64,000 nucleotides of DNA from positions 147,211-211,210 of the forward strand of contig JAEUOU010000005.1 of assembly GCA_016790575.1 (NCBI GenBank), in the 5' to 3' direction. The stretch comes from Burkholderiaceae bacterium. Lineage in GTDB: Bacteria; Pseudomonadota; Gammaproteobacteria; Burkholderiales; Burkholderiaceae_C. Shown in pieces: positions 52,289-60,653 of this stretch; position 1 is the first letter of the stretch, and each line of letters starts with the position of its first letter. A program made the position numbers and the translations under genes. The notes below the pieces were generated by a model that was not told the origin of the DNA, did not search any database, and saw nothing but the letters and a program-made list of their open reading frames with translations.

Positions 52289-54412
52289 ATGACTGCTGCC
52301 ATCCGCATTGATTCCATCGACGCTGCCGTCGACTACGTGCTCGACAAGATTCCCGGCGAAATTGTGCTGGGCATTCCGCTGGCCATCGGCAAGCCCAACC
52401 CGTTCGTGAACACGCTGTACCGGCGCATCAAGGCCAACCCGGCGCGCAAGCTGCGCATCATCACCGCGCTCTCGCTGGAACGCCCGGTGGGCAAGTCGGA
52501 GCTGGAACAGCATTTCCTGGACCCGCTGGTGGAGCGGGTGTTCGAGGACTATCCCGATCTGGAATACGTCAAGGACCTGCGCGGCCCCGGACTGCCGCCC
52601 AACATCGAGGTCTGCGAGTTCTTCATGAAGACCGGCGACTACCTGGGCAATGAGCCGGCGCAGCAGAACTACATCTCGACCAACTACACCTTCGTCGCCC
52701 GCGACATGGAACTGATGGGCATGAACGTCATGGCCCAGGCGGTGGCGGCGCGCGAAACCGAAGGCGGCCTGCGCCTGAGCCTGTCGAGCAACCCCGACGT
52801 GGTGCTGGAGGTGATGGAGAAATTCCGCGCCCGCAAGACGCCGATCATTGCCGTGGGTGTCATCAACCACAAGATGCCCTTCATGCCCAACACCGCCGAC
52901 GTCTCGCCCGACTTCTTCGACGTGGTGGTCACCGACCCGGCCGGCACCCACACCATTTTTGCGCCGCCCAACAACAAGGTCACCGCGGCCGACTACGCCA
53001 TCGGCCTGCATGCGTCGAGTTTTGTCGAGGACGGCGGCACGCTGCAGATCGGCATCGGCTCGCTGGGTGACGCCATCGGCCAGTCCCTGATCGTGCGCGA
53101 CCGCCACGGCGCCGAATACCGCACCATTCTGGAGACGCTGTGCCCGGACGGCCTGGACGGCCGCAGCCTGGGCCGCTTCGACCAGGGCCTGTACGGCTGC
53201 TCGGAAATGTTCGTCAACGGTTTCCTGCGCCTGATCGAGGCCGGCATCATCCGCCGCGAAGTGTTCAACGACGTGACGCTGCAGACCCTGCTGAACACCG
53301 GCGCCATCGCCGACGCCAAGGTCACGCCCGCCACGCTCAAGGCCCTGCTGGATGCCGGGCGCATCCACTCGCCGCTGACGCAGGCCGACCTGGACTTCCT
53401 CACCCGCTTTGGCATCTTCAAGCCGGGGGTGGCCCTCAAGGGCGACCACCTGGTGTTCGACGGTGTGCCGCTGCCCAACGACCTGCGCGGCGAGGCGCAG
53501 TTCGACGCCGTCTGCAAGATCCTGCTGGGCGCGCGGCTGCAGGGCGGCATCTTCATGACCGGGGGCTTTTTCATCGGCCCGCGCGACTTCTACGAGCGGC
53601 TGCGCACCATGCCGCCGCAGGAACTGGCGCACATCGACATGACGCGCATCGACTTCATCAACCAGTTGTATGGCAGCGAGGATCTCAAACGCGCCCAGCG
53701 GGCCAAGGCCCGGTTCATGAACACCACCATGATCGCCACGCTGGGCGGCGCGATGGTGAGCGACGCCTTCGAATCCGGCCAGGTGGTCAGCGGCGTGGGC
53801 GGGCAATACAACTTTGTGGCCATGGCCCATGCGTTGCCCGACGCGCGGCTGATCATGATGCTGCGCGCCACCCACGACAACAAGGACGGCCTGCGCAGCT
53901 CCATCGTCTTCAGTTACGGGCACGTCACCATCCCGCGCCACCTGCGCGACATCGTCATCACCGAATACGGCGTGGCCGACCTGCGCGGCCGCAGCGACAG
54001 CGAATGCATCAAGCGCATGCTGTGTATTGCCGATTCGCGCTTCCAGGACGAACTGCTGAAACAGGCCAAGGACCACGGCAAGCTGGCCAAGGACTATGAA
54101 ATCCCCGAGCAGTACCGTCAGAACCTGCCCGAGGTGCTGGAAGCCCGGCTGCACCCCTGGACCGAGGCCGGCCTGCTGCCCGACTTCCCCTTCGGCACCG
54201 ACCTGACCGACGACGAGCTGCGCATGGTGCGCGCGCTCAAGAAACTTAAACACGCCAGCCACCACCCCAGCGAATTCCTGCTGATGGCGGTGCGCGCGCT
54301 GTTCGAAGAAAAGCCGGTGCCCAAGGCCTACCTGGAGCGCCTGGGCCTGGACGACGCCCACAGCTTCAAGGACCTGCTGGTGCGCCGCCTGTTCGCCAAC
54401 AACGTGGGCTGA
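52289..54412 (+). CDS. Acetyl-CoA hydrolase/transferase family protein
   Basis: A 707-residue protein of the acetyl-CoA hydrolase/4-hydroxybutyrate CoA-transferase family. Typical segments are VEDGGTLQIGIGSLGDAIG, GGFFIGPRDFYERLR, VSGVGGQYNFVAMAHALP and ITEYGVADLRGRSDSE near the active-site region. At 707 residues it is about 200 longer than the common 500-residue members, mainly between the two halves and at the C-terminus. CCGGAGAC lies 10 bp before the ATG at 52289. Whether it hydrolyses or transfers CoA cannot be told here. Confidence 0.9.
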   Translation: MTAAIRIDSIDAAVDYVLDKIPGEIVLGIPLAIGKPNPFVNTLYRRIKANPARKLRIITALSLERPVGKSELEQHFLDPLVERVFEDYPDLEYVKDLRGPGLPPNIEVCEFFMKTGDYLGNEPAQQNYISTNYTFVARDMELMGMNVMAQAVAARETEGGLRLSLSSNPDVVLEVMEKFRARKTPIIAVGVINHKMPFMPNTADVSPDFFDVVVTDPAGTHTIFAPPNNKVTAADYAIGLHASSFVEDGGTLQIGIGSLGDAIGQSLIVRDRHGAEYRTILETLCPDGLDGRSLGRFDQGLYGCSEMFVNGFLRLIEAGIIRREVFNDVTLQTLLNTGAIADAKVTPATLKALLDAGRIHSPLTQADLDFLTRFGIFKPGVALKGDHLVFDGVPLPNDLRGEAQFDAVCKILLGARLQGGIFMTGGFFIGPRDFYERLRTMPPQELAHIDMTRIDFINQLYGSEDLKRAQRAKARFMNTTMIATLGGAMVSDAFESGQVVSGVGGQYNFVAMAHALPDARLIMMLRATHDNKDGLRSSIVFSYGHVTIPRHLRDIVITEYGVADLRGRSDSECIKRMLCIADSRFQDELLKQAKDHGKLAKDYEIPEQYRQNLPEVLEARLHPWTEAGLLPDFPFGTDLTDDELRMVRALKKLKHASHHPSEFLLMAVRALFEEKPVPKAYLERLGLDDAHSFKDLLVRRLFANNVG

Positions 54413-54500
54413 CCTCCCCCGCCGGCCGGCCACCCGGCCACCTGGCGGGTGGTCGGTCGGCGCGTCGGCGGGCCGGCGGCAACACTGCTACCCTCGGACC

Positions 54501-56384
54501 ATGTCCGAGCCTGCTTCCCGCGGCGCCGCCGCGCCCGCCCCGTCCGCCTCCGTCTCCACCACCACCCCGCCCACCGCCGCGCCCCGTGCGCTGGGCGGGT
54601 TGCTGCCGTTCCTGCGGCCCTACCGCGCCCGCATCGCGCTGGCCGGCGTGTTCCTGCTGCTGGCGGCGGCGGCCACGCTGGCCTTTCCGGTGGTGCTGCG
54701 CCAGCTGATCGACCAGGGCCTGGCGCCCACCGACCGGGGCGCGCAGGTGCTGGCGTTGCGCGGCCACTTTGCGGCGCTGTTTGGTGTGGCCGTGGCGCTG
54801 GGGCTGTTTTCGGCGGTGCGCTTCTATCTGGTCAGCTGGCTGGGCGAGCGCATCACCGCCGACCTGCGCAACGCCGTCTACGACCGCATGTTGCGCCAGA
54901 ACCCGGCGTTTTTCGAGACCACCCAGACCGGTGAAGTGCTCAGCCGCCTGACGGCCGACACCACGCTGGTGCAGACGGTGGTGGGCTCATCGCTGTCCAT
55001 GGGCCTGCGCAACGCCGTCATGGGCCTGGGCGCGCTGGGCATGCTGGTGTGGAGCCACCCGGCGGTGATGGTGCAGGTGCTGCTGGTGGTGGGCCTGGTG
55101 GTGCTGCCGGCCACCTGGTTCGGCCGCCGGGTGCGGCGCCTGTCGCGCGCCAGCCAGGACCGCGTGGCCGACTCCAGCGCCATCGCGGCCGAGGTGCTCA
55201 ACGCCGTCACCGTGGTGCAAAGCCACCGCGCCGAGGCGCGCGAAAGCCGCCGCTTTGCCGACGCCAGCGAACGCGCCTTCGGCACCGCCGTGCGCCGCAG
55301 CCGCGCCCGCGCGGCCCTGATCGCCTTCATCATCATCGCCAACGCGGCGCTGATCCTGTGGGGCCTGTACCGGGGCACCCAGGCCGTGCTGGCCGGCACC
55401 CTGTCGGCCGGCGACCTGGGCCAGGCCGCGCTGTACGTGGCCATTTTTGCCGGCGCGGTGGCCGTGCTGGGCGAGGTCTACGGCGACCTGCTGCGCGCCG
55501 CCGGCGCCACCGAACGGCTGATGGAGCTGCTGCACGCCCCGGTGGAAGACGACGCGCCCGCCCCCGACAGGCCGGCATCCGCACCCGCCCCGGCGCTGCT
55601 GCTGCCGCGTGACGGCCCGGTGATCCGCTTCGACGCGGTGCGCTTCCACTACCCCTCGCGCCCGGCGCAGGCCGCGCTGGCCGATTTTTCGCTCACCGTG
55701 CGGGCCGGTGAAACCGTGGCCCTGGTGGGCGCCAGCGGCGCCGGCAAAACCACGGTGTTCCAGCTGCTGCAGCGCTTTTACCGGCCGCAGCAGGGCCAGA
55801 TCCGGCTGGGCGGCCAGCTCGTCGCCGATCTGCCAGCCGCCGTGCTGCGCGCGCAGATGGCGCTGGTGGCGCAGGACGGCACCATTTTTTCCGCCTCGGT
55901 GCGCGACAACATCCGCTACGGCCGCCCGGACGCCAGCGACGAGGCCGTGCGCGCCGCCGCCCGCGCCGCCTTTGCCGACGACTTCATCAGCGCCCTGCCC
56001 GAGGGCTACGACACCTTTGTCGGCGAGCGCGGCCTGCGCCTGTCCGGCGGGCAGCGCCAGCGCGTGGCGATTGCCCGCGCCATGCTGTGCGACGCCCCCA
56101 TCCTGCTGCTGGACGAAGCCACCAGCGCGCTCGACGCCGAAAGCGAACGCATGGTGCAGGCCGCCCTGGATGCCGCCATGCGCAGCCGCACCACCATGGT
56201 CATCGCCCACCGCCTGGCCACCGTCAAACGTGCCGACCGCATCGTGGTGCTGGACCACGGCCGCATCGTCGAAACCGGCACCCACGCCGAACTGGTCGCC
56301 GCCGGCGGCCCCTACGCCCGGCTGGCGGCCTTGCAGTTCACCGGCGACGAGGAGCCGGCTTCGCGACCGGCGGGGGCCGGGTGA
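54501..56384 (+). CDS. ABC exporter, MsbA/ABCB-like fused permease-ATPase
   Basis: A 627-residue half-transporter. Six membrane helices (about 40-330) with GEVLSRLTADTTLVQTVVGS precede the ATPase domain: Walker A LVGASGAGKTTVF, signature LSGGQRQRVAIARAM, Walker B ILLLDEATSALD and the H-loop VIAHRLATV. It resembles lipid/drug exporters; the substrate is not determined. The final codons (ARLAALQFTGDE) are the source of a 21-bp direct repeat that recurs at 59867. Confidence 0.93.
   Translation: MSEPASRGAAAPAPSASVSTTTPPTAAPRALGGLLPFLRPYRARIALAGVFLLLAAAATLAFPVVLRQLIDQGLAPTDRGAQVLALRGHFAALFGVAVALGLFSAVRFYLVSWLGERITADLRNAVYDRMLRQNPAFFETTQTGEVLSRLTADTTLVQTVVGSSLSMGLRNAVMGLGALGMLVWSHPAVMVQVLLVVGLVVLPATWFGRRVRRLSRASQDRVADSSAIAAEVLNAVTVVQSHRAEARESRRFADASERAFGTAVRRSRARAALIAFIIIANAALILWGLYRGTQAVLAGTLSAGDLGQAALYVAIFAGAVAVLGEVYGDLLRAAGATERLMELLHAPVEDDAPAPDRPASAPAPALLLPRDGPVIRFDAVRFHYPSRPAQAALADFSLTVRAGETVALVGASGAGKTTVFQLLQRFYRPQQGQIRLGGQLVADLPAAVLRAQMALVAQDGTIFSASVRDNIRYGRPDASDEAVRAAARAAFADDFISALPEGYDTFVGERGLRLSGGQRQRVAIARAMLCDAPILLLDEATSALDAESERMVQAALDAAMRSRTTMVIAHRLATVKRADRIVVLDHGRIVETGTHAELVAAGGPYARLAALQFTGDEEPASRPAGAG
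56321..56341 (+). repeat. 21-bp direct repeat, left copy (ABC exporter 3' end)
   Basis: GCTGGCGGCCTTGCAGTTCA plus C, inside the last codons of the ABC exporter gene. An identical 21-mer is at 59867-59887, same orientation, with similar sequence continuing a few bases beyond. The two copies bracket a 3.5-kb accessory stretch. Confidence 0.85.
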
Positions 56385-56521
56385 GGAACGGGTGACGGCG
56401 CGGCATGCCACGCCGGATGGCTGTCGGCGATGGCCACGAAGCGTTGCAGGGCCGCCAAGTTGACGCTCGGGTCTGCGCGCAGGGCCTAGAAGATCGCGTT
56501 GTCAATCGTGAGCGTGGTCAT
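56385..56521 (-). pseudogene. Broken short gene with in-frame TAG
   Basis: From an ATG at 56521 the minus strand reads MTTLTIDNAIF, then TAG (56488-56486), then continues ALRADPSVNLAALQRFVAIA and DSHPAWHAAP in the same frame. The two parts fit one protein in which one codon, plausibly CAG, has become TAG. The frame then runs into sequence complementary to the ABC exporter end. The family is not identified; short plasmid or addiction-module genes can look like this, but that is a guess. Confidence 0.45.
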
Positions 56522-56776
56522 CGGTGATGTCCTTGAAGGAAAAGATGTTGACCAAGCCCAGCTCGGCCAGACAGCCATCTGTGAACGTCAGCGAGGGCAA
56601 GGGCGTGATCAGCGTGCCCGCGCCGTCGCTGCGACCACCCCCAGTGCACCAAACAATGCTGCTCTTTTATCTGATGGCGATGCAAGTGGATTGACGGAGA
56701 GGCCGGAAAAGGATTTTTTTGCGGTGGCAAATTGTTGCCAGCCATTATCGGATCTTGAGATACATTTCCCATGATT
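56522..56776. other. Gene-poor stretch with remnant-like open frame
   Basis: No convincing gene. On the minus strand a short open stretch (GTLITPLPSLTFTDGCLAEL and on) ends 17 bp beyond the ATG of the broken gene at 56521, as overlapping genes do, but it has no start or clear homology that I recognise. Base composition falls from GC-rich to AT-rich across this interval, suggesting a junction. Confidence 0.4.
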
Positions 56777-57211
56777 CTATTTGCCTATATTAGCAAACAA
56801 AAGATACGCACCATATCCAAATGCTATATACATAAAAAATATTGACAGATGAGCAAGCACCTGCATCATTTTATAATTATTTTTGTCAGTCTCGGAAAAC
56901 TGCTCTGTCAGGTATCTATAAGTATGCTGGATTTTCGTTGATCCATACGCTCCGGGGACAGAAAACTCATAAATTAAGCGATATTTTTCTAATTTTTTTG
57001 CGTATTTTTTGCACCCCATATGACACAAAGCATTGCCCAGCATCCCAACCGTAAACAAGGTGTATTCGATTCGGGCGATGGTTTGCGCTGGCAGCCCTTG
57101 GCGCATGGCGATCCAGATGGTTAACGGCGCAATAATAAAACCGACGCCCATCACGGCCCAGACCACCCAACCGGCAAATTCACCTTCGTTTTTAGTAACC
57201 GATGTATTCAT
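56777..57211 (-). CDS. AT-rich predicted membrane protein of unknown function
   Basis: A 144-residue protein with three likely membrane helices: GWVVWAVMGVGFIIAPLTIW, IEYTLFTVGMLGNALCHMG and LAHLSIFFMYIAFGYGAYLL. A charged cytoplasmic segment (KKYAKKLEKYRLIYEFSVPG) lies between helices 2 and 3. The start at 57211 has GGAAAATC before it; an ATG at 57334 would add 41 unrelated residues. The gene is much richer in A and T than the rest of the window, with codons rare in its neighbours, so it was probably acquired. I recognise no family. Confidence 0.6.
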   Translation of the reverse strand: MNTSVTKNEGEFAGWVVWAVMGVGFIIAPLTIWIAMRQGLPAQTIARIEYTLFTVGMLGNALCHMGCKKYAKKLEKYRLIYEFSVPGAYGSTKIQHTYRYLTEQFSETDKNNYKMMQVLAHLSIFFMYIAFGYGAYLLFANIGK

Positions 57212-57415
57212 GATTTTCCAGATTGAGTCATCGAATGCCGATTTTCCAAGCGATTCGAGTGGGTCACTCGCATCGAAAGGTGGAATACAAACGACATCCC
57301 TGGTGATAAGCGATTGTCGGCGAGTCACCCGCAACCGATGGATTCGTGGCGGTGTTCAGGTCGTAAATGCTCGTCCTGCCGCGCCAGACCGGCACGCCTG
57401 CCCACCGCACAAGTT

Positions 57416-57560
57416 TTTCAGGCATTTTTTGCCCCATACCCAGCGCCAAAAGGTCATTGACTGCTATGAATACCATAGCCCTCACCGCTCCCGCCCCGCC
57501 TCTGCCGCCACCATCTGTACCGTGTTGCGCAACCATGGCAACAAGCGCAGGGGAGTTACT
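57416..57560 (+). repeat. Dispersed palindromic repeat, copy 11 (long form) with gene-tail remnant
   Basis: The core is at 57431-57479 (GCCCCATACCCAGCGCCAAA and on) and ends in a perfect GCTAT-N7-ATAGC hairpin. Two bases later, on the minus strand, is the tail of a reading frame ending VQMVAAEAGRER-stop (stop 57484-57482), open for only 26 codons. The same arrangement occurs at 63481-63585, where the tail belongs to an intact small gene (VQTEAAETGRER-stop). The rest of the gap 57212-57593 holds nothing else that I can identify. Confidence 0.75.
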
Positions 57561-57593
57561 GGTCATCGGTGTTGGCATGCAGGTTTTCTCCCA

Positions 57594-58394
57594 TTACCGA
57601 GTAGCGGGATGGGGTGGAAGCTTCTTGAATGCAGCCGTCAGGCCAGGCACGCAGATTTCATTCAGCTGGTAAACCAAGAAAACCTCTTCCGACGTATCAG
57701 GCAGCCATCGGAAGATCTGATTCGCGGGAATGGGGTAGGGCAAGCGGCCCGGATACATGGGCGAGAAATCGGTGTAAGTCGTGGTTCCAACCCATTTGGC
57801 GGCGAACACCTCTTTGATGAGCTCCGGCGTCATGCACGGCAACCCATCCCCGTCGCGTTTGCCGGCGGGGGGCATCTTGACGAAGTCCATGCTGAGGTAG
57901 GACGAGTTGCGGCTGGGGTTGAAGGACCAATACACACCCCCTCGGCTGCGGTTGTTGAAGGTTGGACCGAAGGGGTGAACGTAGCGAACACTGCCAATAC
58001 CCCATCCACCATCTGAATACGGGCCGTTAAGAGGAGTGGCCTCCAAAGGAGCCCCAAACGCCGACTCAAACCGCTTGAAATCAAACGGATCGGTTTCCAG
58101 AAACGTACGCAGCTTGATCAGGAATTCCCGCTCCAGCACGCCCTCGCCCCACTTGGCGGTCGTCGCCGCAGTGGGCGTGGCCGAAGTGGGCGTGGCCGAG
58201 CTGGCAGCAGGTGCCGGCACCGCAACGGCTGCTGGCGCCGCAGTGCCCTGCGCCTGTACGGCCAGCGGCCCGAGGACCGCCGCCAGACCCAGCACCGGCA
58301 TCAGGCGCCCCAGAGTTACCAGCGGCAATGGTTTCACGCCATTTTTGTCAGTTCCCAGCGTCATCCGGTCATTCCTTGCGATGGTTTTCTTCAT
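57594..58394 (-). CDS. Secreted protein of unknown function
   Basis: A 266-residue protein with a signal peptide (LPLVTLGRLMPVLGLAAVLG and cleavage after VQA), then a low-complexity Ala/Pro/Thr stretch, then a compact domain with EREFLIKLRTFLETDPFDFK, GVYWSFNPSRNSSYLSMDFV and two cysteines (GLPCMTPEL, LNEICVPGL) that could form a disulfide. The first 20 residues (TIARNDRMTLGTD) are encoded by a dispersed repeat, so the repeat supplies the translation start region; an alternative ATG at 58364 lies inside it. Function not recognised. Confidence 0.65.
   Translation of the reverse strand: MKKTIARNDRMTLGTDKNGVKPLPLVTLGRLMPVLGLAAVLGPLAVQAQGTAAPAAVAVPAPAASSATPTSATPTAATTAKWGEGVLEREFLIKLRTFLETDPFDFKRFESAFGAPLEATPLNGPYSDGGWGIGSVRYVHPFGPTFNNRSRGGVYWSFNPSRNSSYLSMDFVKMPPAGKRDGDGLPCMTPELIKEVFAAKWVGTTTYTDFSPMYPGRLPYPIPANQIFRWLPDTSEEVFLVYQLNEICVPGLTAAFKKLPPHPATR
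58351..58384 (+). repeat. Dispersed palindromic repeat, copy 12 (start of secreted protein gene)
   Basis: GTTCCCAGCGTCATCCGGTC then ATTCCTTGCGATGG. A diverged copy, read antisense by the gene as T-I-A-R-N-D-R-M-T-L-G-T-D, in the shared antisense frame. Confidence 0.65.
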
Positions 58395-58456
58395 CCTTGA
58401 TCCCTTTCCCGATGCCCCGTCCGCAAGACAAGCCGCCGGGTGCCCCGCTCTGCCGC

Positions 58457-58550
58457 CCGGACTGGCCCCCAAACGCCGTTCCAAGTGCTTTTCACCGTCT
58501 TTTGCCCCATACCCAGCGTCAAAAGGTCGTTGTTTGCTACTGTTTTTGAT
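58457..58550 (+). repeat. Dispersed palindromic repeat, copy 13 (long form, intergenic)
   Basis: The core at 58504-58550 (GCCCCATACCCAGCGTCAAA, AGGTCGTTGTTTGCTAC) is identical to the copy at 63481 for about 35 bases. Upstream, about 47 bp (GGCCCCCAAACGCC ... CTTTTGCCCCAT) also matches the flank of that copy, so the full unit is near 95 bp. It lies between the Fic gene stop and the secreted-protein gene start. Confidence 0.82.
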
Positions 58551-58610
58551 GTTTTCCCATCACGGTCCGGACGACGACCGGCCCGGCGTGGGCTCCCGGA
58601 TGGGGCCGGA

Positions 58611-59741
58611 CTACCCCGCAAGGGTGTAACCCGTGCTGCGGCCGCCGCCTGGCGTCTTCTGCAGCACCCCCAAGTCCAGCAATTGCGAGATGTCGCGCAG
58701 CGCCGTGTCGGGTGAGCACTTGGCGATCGCCGCCCACTGGCTGGTGGTCAGCTTGCCATCGAAGCCGTCGAGCAATCGGTTGAGGAGTTTCACCTGCCGT
58801 TCGTTCAACGGCAGCCCCGCCCAGCGTTGCCAGAAGCGTGCCTTGACCAACACCGAATCAAGAGTCCCCTGCGCGCTCGCCACCGCCCGCCCCAGTGCGC
58901 CCAGAAACCAGGACAACCAGCCCGTGACGTCCAGCGTGCCTTTCTGGGTTCGTTCGAGCACCTCGTAGTAATCCTTGCGTTCCCGCTGGATCTGGGCCGA
59001 CAGGCTGTAAAAGCGCTGCGGGCTGCCATCGGCTCGGGCCAGGAACAGGTCGCCGACGGCGCGGGCGATGCGGCCGTTTCCATCGTCGAACGGATGCAGC
59101 GTCACCAGCCAGAGATGCGCCAGGCCCGCCTTGATCAGCCCGGGTTCGCCGGTCTCTGCATGGGCCCAGAGCAGAAAGCGGTCCATTTCGGCGGCCAGCG
59201 CCTGCGCCGGGGGGGCCTGAACGTGCACGGTCCGCCGGCCCCAATGCCCTGACACCACTTGCATGGGTCCGTCGGCATCGGTTCGCCACCGGCCCACCTC
59301 AATCCGTGTCATGCCGGAGTAGCCGGTGGGAAACAATGCGGCGTGCCAGCCGAACAGCCGCTCGGCCGTCAGGGGATCGCCGGCCCGGGTGGTCGCATCC
59401 AGCACCATCTCCACCACGCCCTCCACATGCCGGTCCACCGGCAGCACGGCGCCAATGTCCACCCCCATGCGGCGGGCGATGGATGAACGCACCGACGCCG
59501 CGTTGAGCACCTCGCCCTCGATTTCGCTGGTCTTGACCACATCCTCCGTCAGCGCCGCCAGACTGGCCTGATCCCGCAACGCCATCCCCGCGTCCGCCAA
59601 TCGCCCGAGCAGCAGCCCCTGGGCGCGGCTGACGTCGCTCAAGGGTCCGGCCAGCGCTGCCAGGTCGTAGCGCCACGGCGGCCAATCGTCCGCTTGCCAG
59701 ACGTACAGGTTTTCTCCGCCATTCATGCGGTGATTAGACAC
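58611..59741 (-). CDS. Class II Fic family protein with DUF4172-like N-terminus and winged-helix C-terminus
   Basis: A 376-residue Fic protein, a family that typically transfers AMP to target proteins. The catalytic motif is HPFDDGNGRIAR near residue 215. An N-terminal inhibitory helix of the [S/T]-x-x-x-E-[G/N] type is visible as TSEIEG near residue 72, making it a class II, self-inhibited enzyme. The start region ENLYVWQADDWPPWRYD fits the DUF4172 type. The C-terminal 65 residues (LTTSQWAAIAKCSPDTALRD) form a winged helix, suggesting DNA binding. Tandem repeated palindromes at its start suggest autoregulation; that is inference. Confidence 0.9.
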   Translation of the reverse strand: MSNHRMNGGENLYVWQADDWPPWRYDLAALAGPLSDVSRAQGLLLGRLADAGMALRDQASLAALTEDVVKTSEIEGEVLNAASVRSSIARRMGVDIGAVLPVDRHVEGVVEMVLDATTRAGDPLTAERLFGWHAALFPTGYSGMTRIEVGRWRTDADGPMQVVSGHWGRRTVHVQAPPAQALAAEMDRFLLWAHAETGEPGLIKAGLAHLWLVTLHPFDDGNGRIARAVGDLFLARADGSPQRFYSLSAQIQRERKDYYEVLERTQKGTLDVTGWLSWFLGALGRAVASAQGTLDSVLVKARFWQRWAGLPLNERQVKLLNRLLDGFDGKLTTSQWAAIAKCSPDTALRDISQLLDLGVLQKTPGGGRSTGYTLAG

Positions 59742-59806
59742 GCCATTCGCCGCAGGGGCAACACTTTCGACGCATTACATGCGGTGATTAAGCGCCCTTT
59801 CGCCGC
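59724..59806. promoter_or_regulatory. Tandem imperfect palindromes at the fic start
   Basis: Two direct copies 54 bp apart, at 59724-59753 and 59778-59806. Both read CATGCGGTGATTA, a spacer, then TTCGCCGCA. Each is itself an imperfect inverted repeat (TGCGGTGA with TTCGCCGCA). The first overlaps the fic start codon; the second lies where a promoter would be. This arrangement fits a repressor site for the Fic protein's own winged helix or another regulator. Confidence 0.6.
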
Positions 59807-60149
59807 AAAACGGCGCGTACGGAGCAGGCCGCGCCCTCGACGGCGCCCCCGACACCGCCATGCGCAGCTGGCGGCCTTGCAGTTCACGGGCGAGGGGAAT
59901 GATCCAGCCGGCGGGGCCGGTGTCCTTTCCGGCGAACACGGGCGCTGCGGCGATGCGCCCGCAAAAAGCCAATGGGCAATCAGGCCAATGATTGACCTTG
60001 GACAAATTCACCCGCCGCCACACTGGGCCAAATGAGACTGGGCAGGACGGGGACGTGGGCAGATGCCTCGCCCTGCGCAAAGACCGAGCGCGAGCACGCC
60101 GTCAGACCTTGTGCATGCCTTTTCTTGTCCATCATTTGCGAACCTGGTT
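59742..60149. other. Intergenic accessory stretch between fic and the three-gene operon
   Basis: A 408-bp gap between divergent genes. It contains the second fic operator-like site (59778-59806), a fragment resembling the ABC exporter 3' end (59867-59925) and no credible gene. A reading frame on the plus strand carries AQLAALQFTGEG, the fragment's translation, in unrelated low-quality sequence. Promoters for the plus-strand operon should lie here; none is obvious. Confidence 0.55.
59867..59887 (+). repeat. 21-bp direct repeat, right copy
   Basis: Identical to 56321-56341 over 21 bp. Translation in the matching frame gives QLAALQFTGEG against RLAALQFTGDE in the exporter, and GC-rich sequence with PAGGAG/PAGAG follows in both. 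It marks the right end of the 3.5-kb accessory segment. Confidence 0.85.
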
Positions 60150-60653
60150 ATGAGCGACACATCTACGCCATCGTCCCGACCGCCCACCGTGCTGGGCAAT
60201 TTCCTGCAGCCCGGGTTTCCATTTGCCAAGGTGTTTTCCGTGCTGTTCATGGACGGTGGCATGGTGTTCGCAAAGACCGGCAGCGGTGGCACCAATGCAG
60301 CAGGCACCCTGCGGGCCAGCCTGGGCGGCTCCAGCCCGGTCGCCTTGATCGCCAGTGCCATCGGAACGCTCTACGACACCAAAAGCCAGGACAGCCGCTC
60401 GGCAAAGACCGGCCAGTTGGGGGGTCAGGCGGTGCAAGACATCGTCGCGGCGGACAAGCGCAATTTCTTCGTTCCGTTCACGGCGGTGAAGCAGGTACAA
60501 GTCAAGGTGCCCCACTTCGGCGGTGAAGTCAAGGTGATCATCGAAGCCGACAAGACGCACAAGTTCCGCATCGACCGCCAGTCGAAAGAGTCAGCGAAGC
60601 GCATCGTCTCGGTGTTCAACGAATTCCTGCCCGGCAAGGTGCTCAGTGCGTAA
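60150..60653 (+). CDS. Hypothetical protein, possible PH-like fold, first gene of unknown operon
   Basis: A 167-residue protein without signal peptide. After PGFPFAKVFSVLFMDGGMVF comes a Gly/Ala-rich segment, then alternating strands (FFVPFTAVKQVQVKVPHFGG, EVKVIIEADKTHKFRID) and a C-terminal helix (KESAKRIVSVFNEFLP). This strand-strand-helix order suggests a small beta-sandwich such as a PH-like domain, which is inference only. The ATG at 60150 is chosen as the first after a non-conserved leader. The next gene begins inside its last codons. Confidence 0.65.
   Translation: MSDTSTPSSRPPTVLGNFLQPGFPFAKVFSVLFMDGGMVFAKTGSGGTNAAGTLRASLGGSSPVALIASAIGTLYDTKSQDSRSAKTGQLGGQAVQDIVAADKRNFFVPFTAVKQVQVKVPHFGGEVKVIIEADKTHKFRIDRQSKESAKRIVSVFNEFLPGKVLSA

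Noticed and set aside
57264..57578. Minus-strand frame covering repeat copy 11 as a real gene
   Set aside because: It is made of the repeat and its flanks; the same kind of frame appears at other intergenic copies because the repeat is open in that direction.
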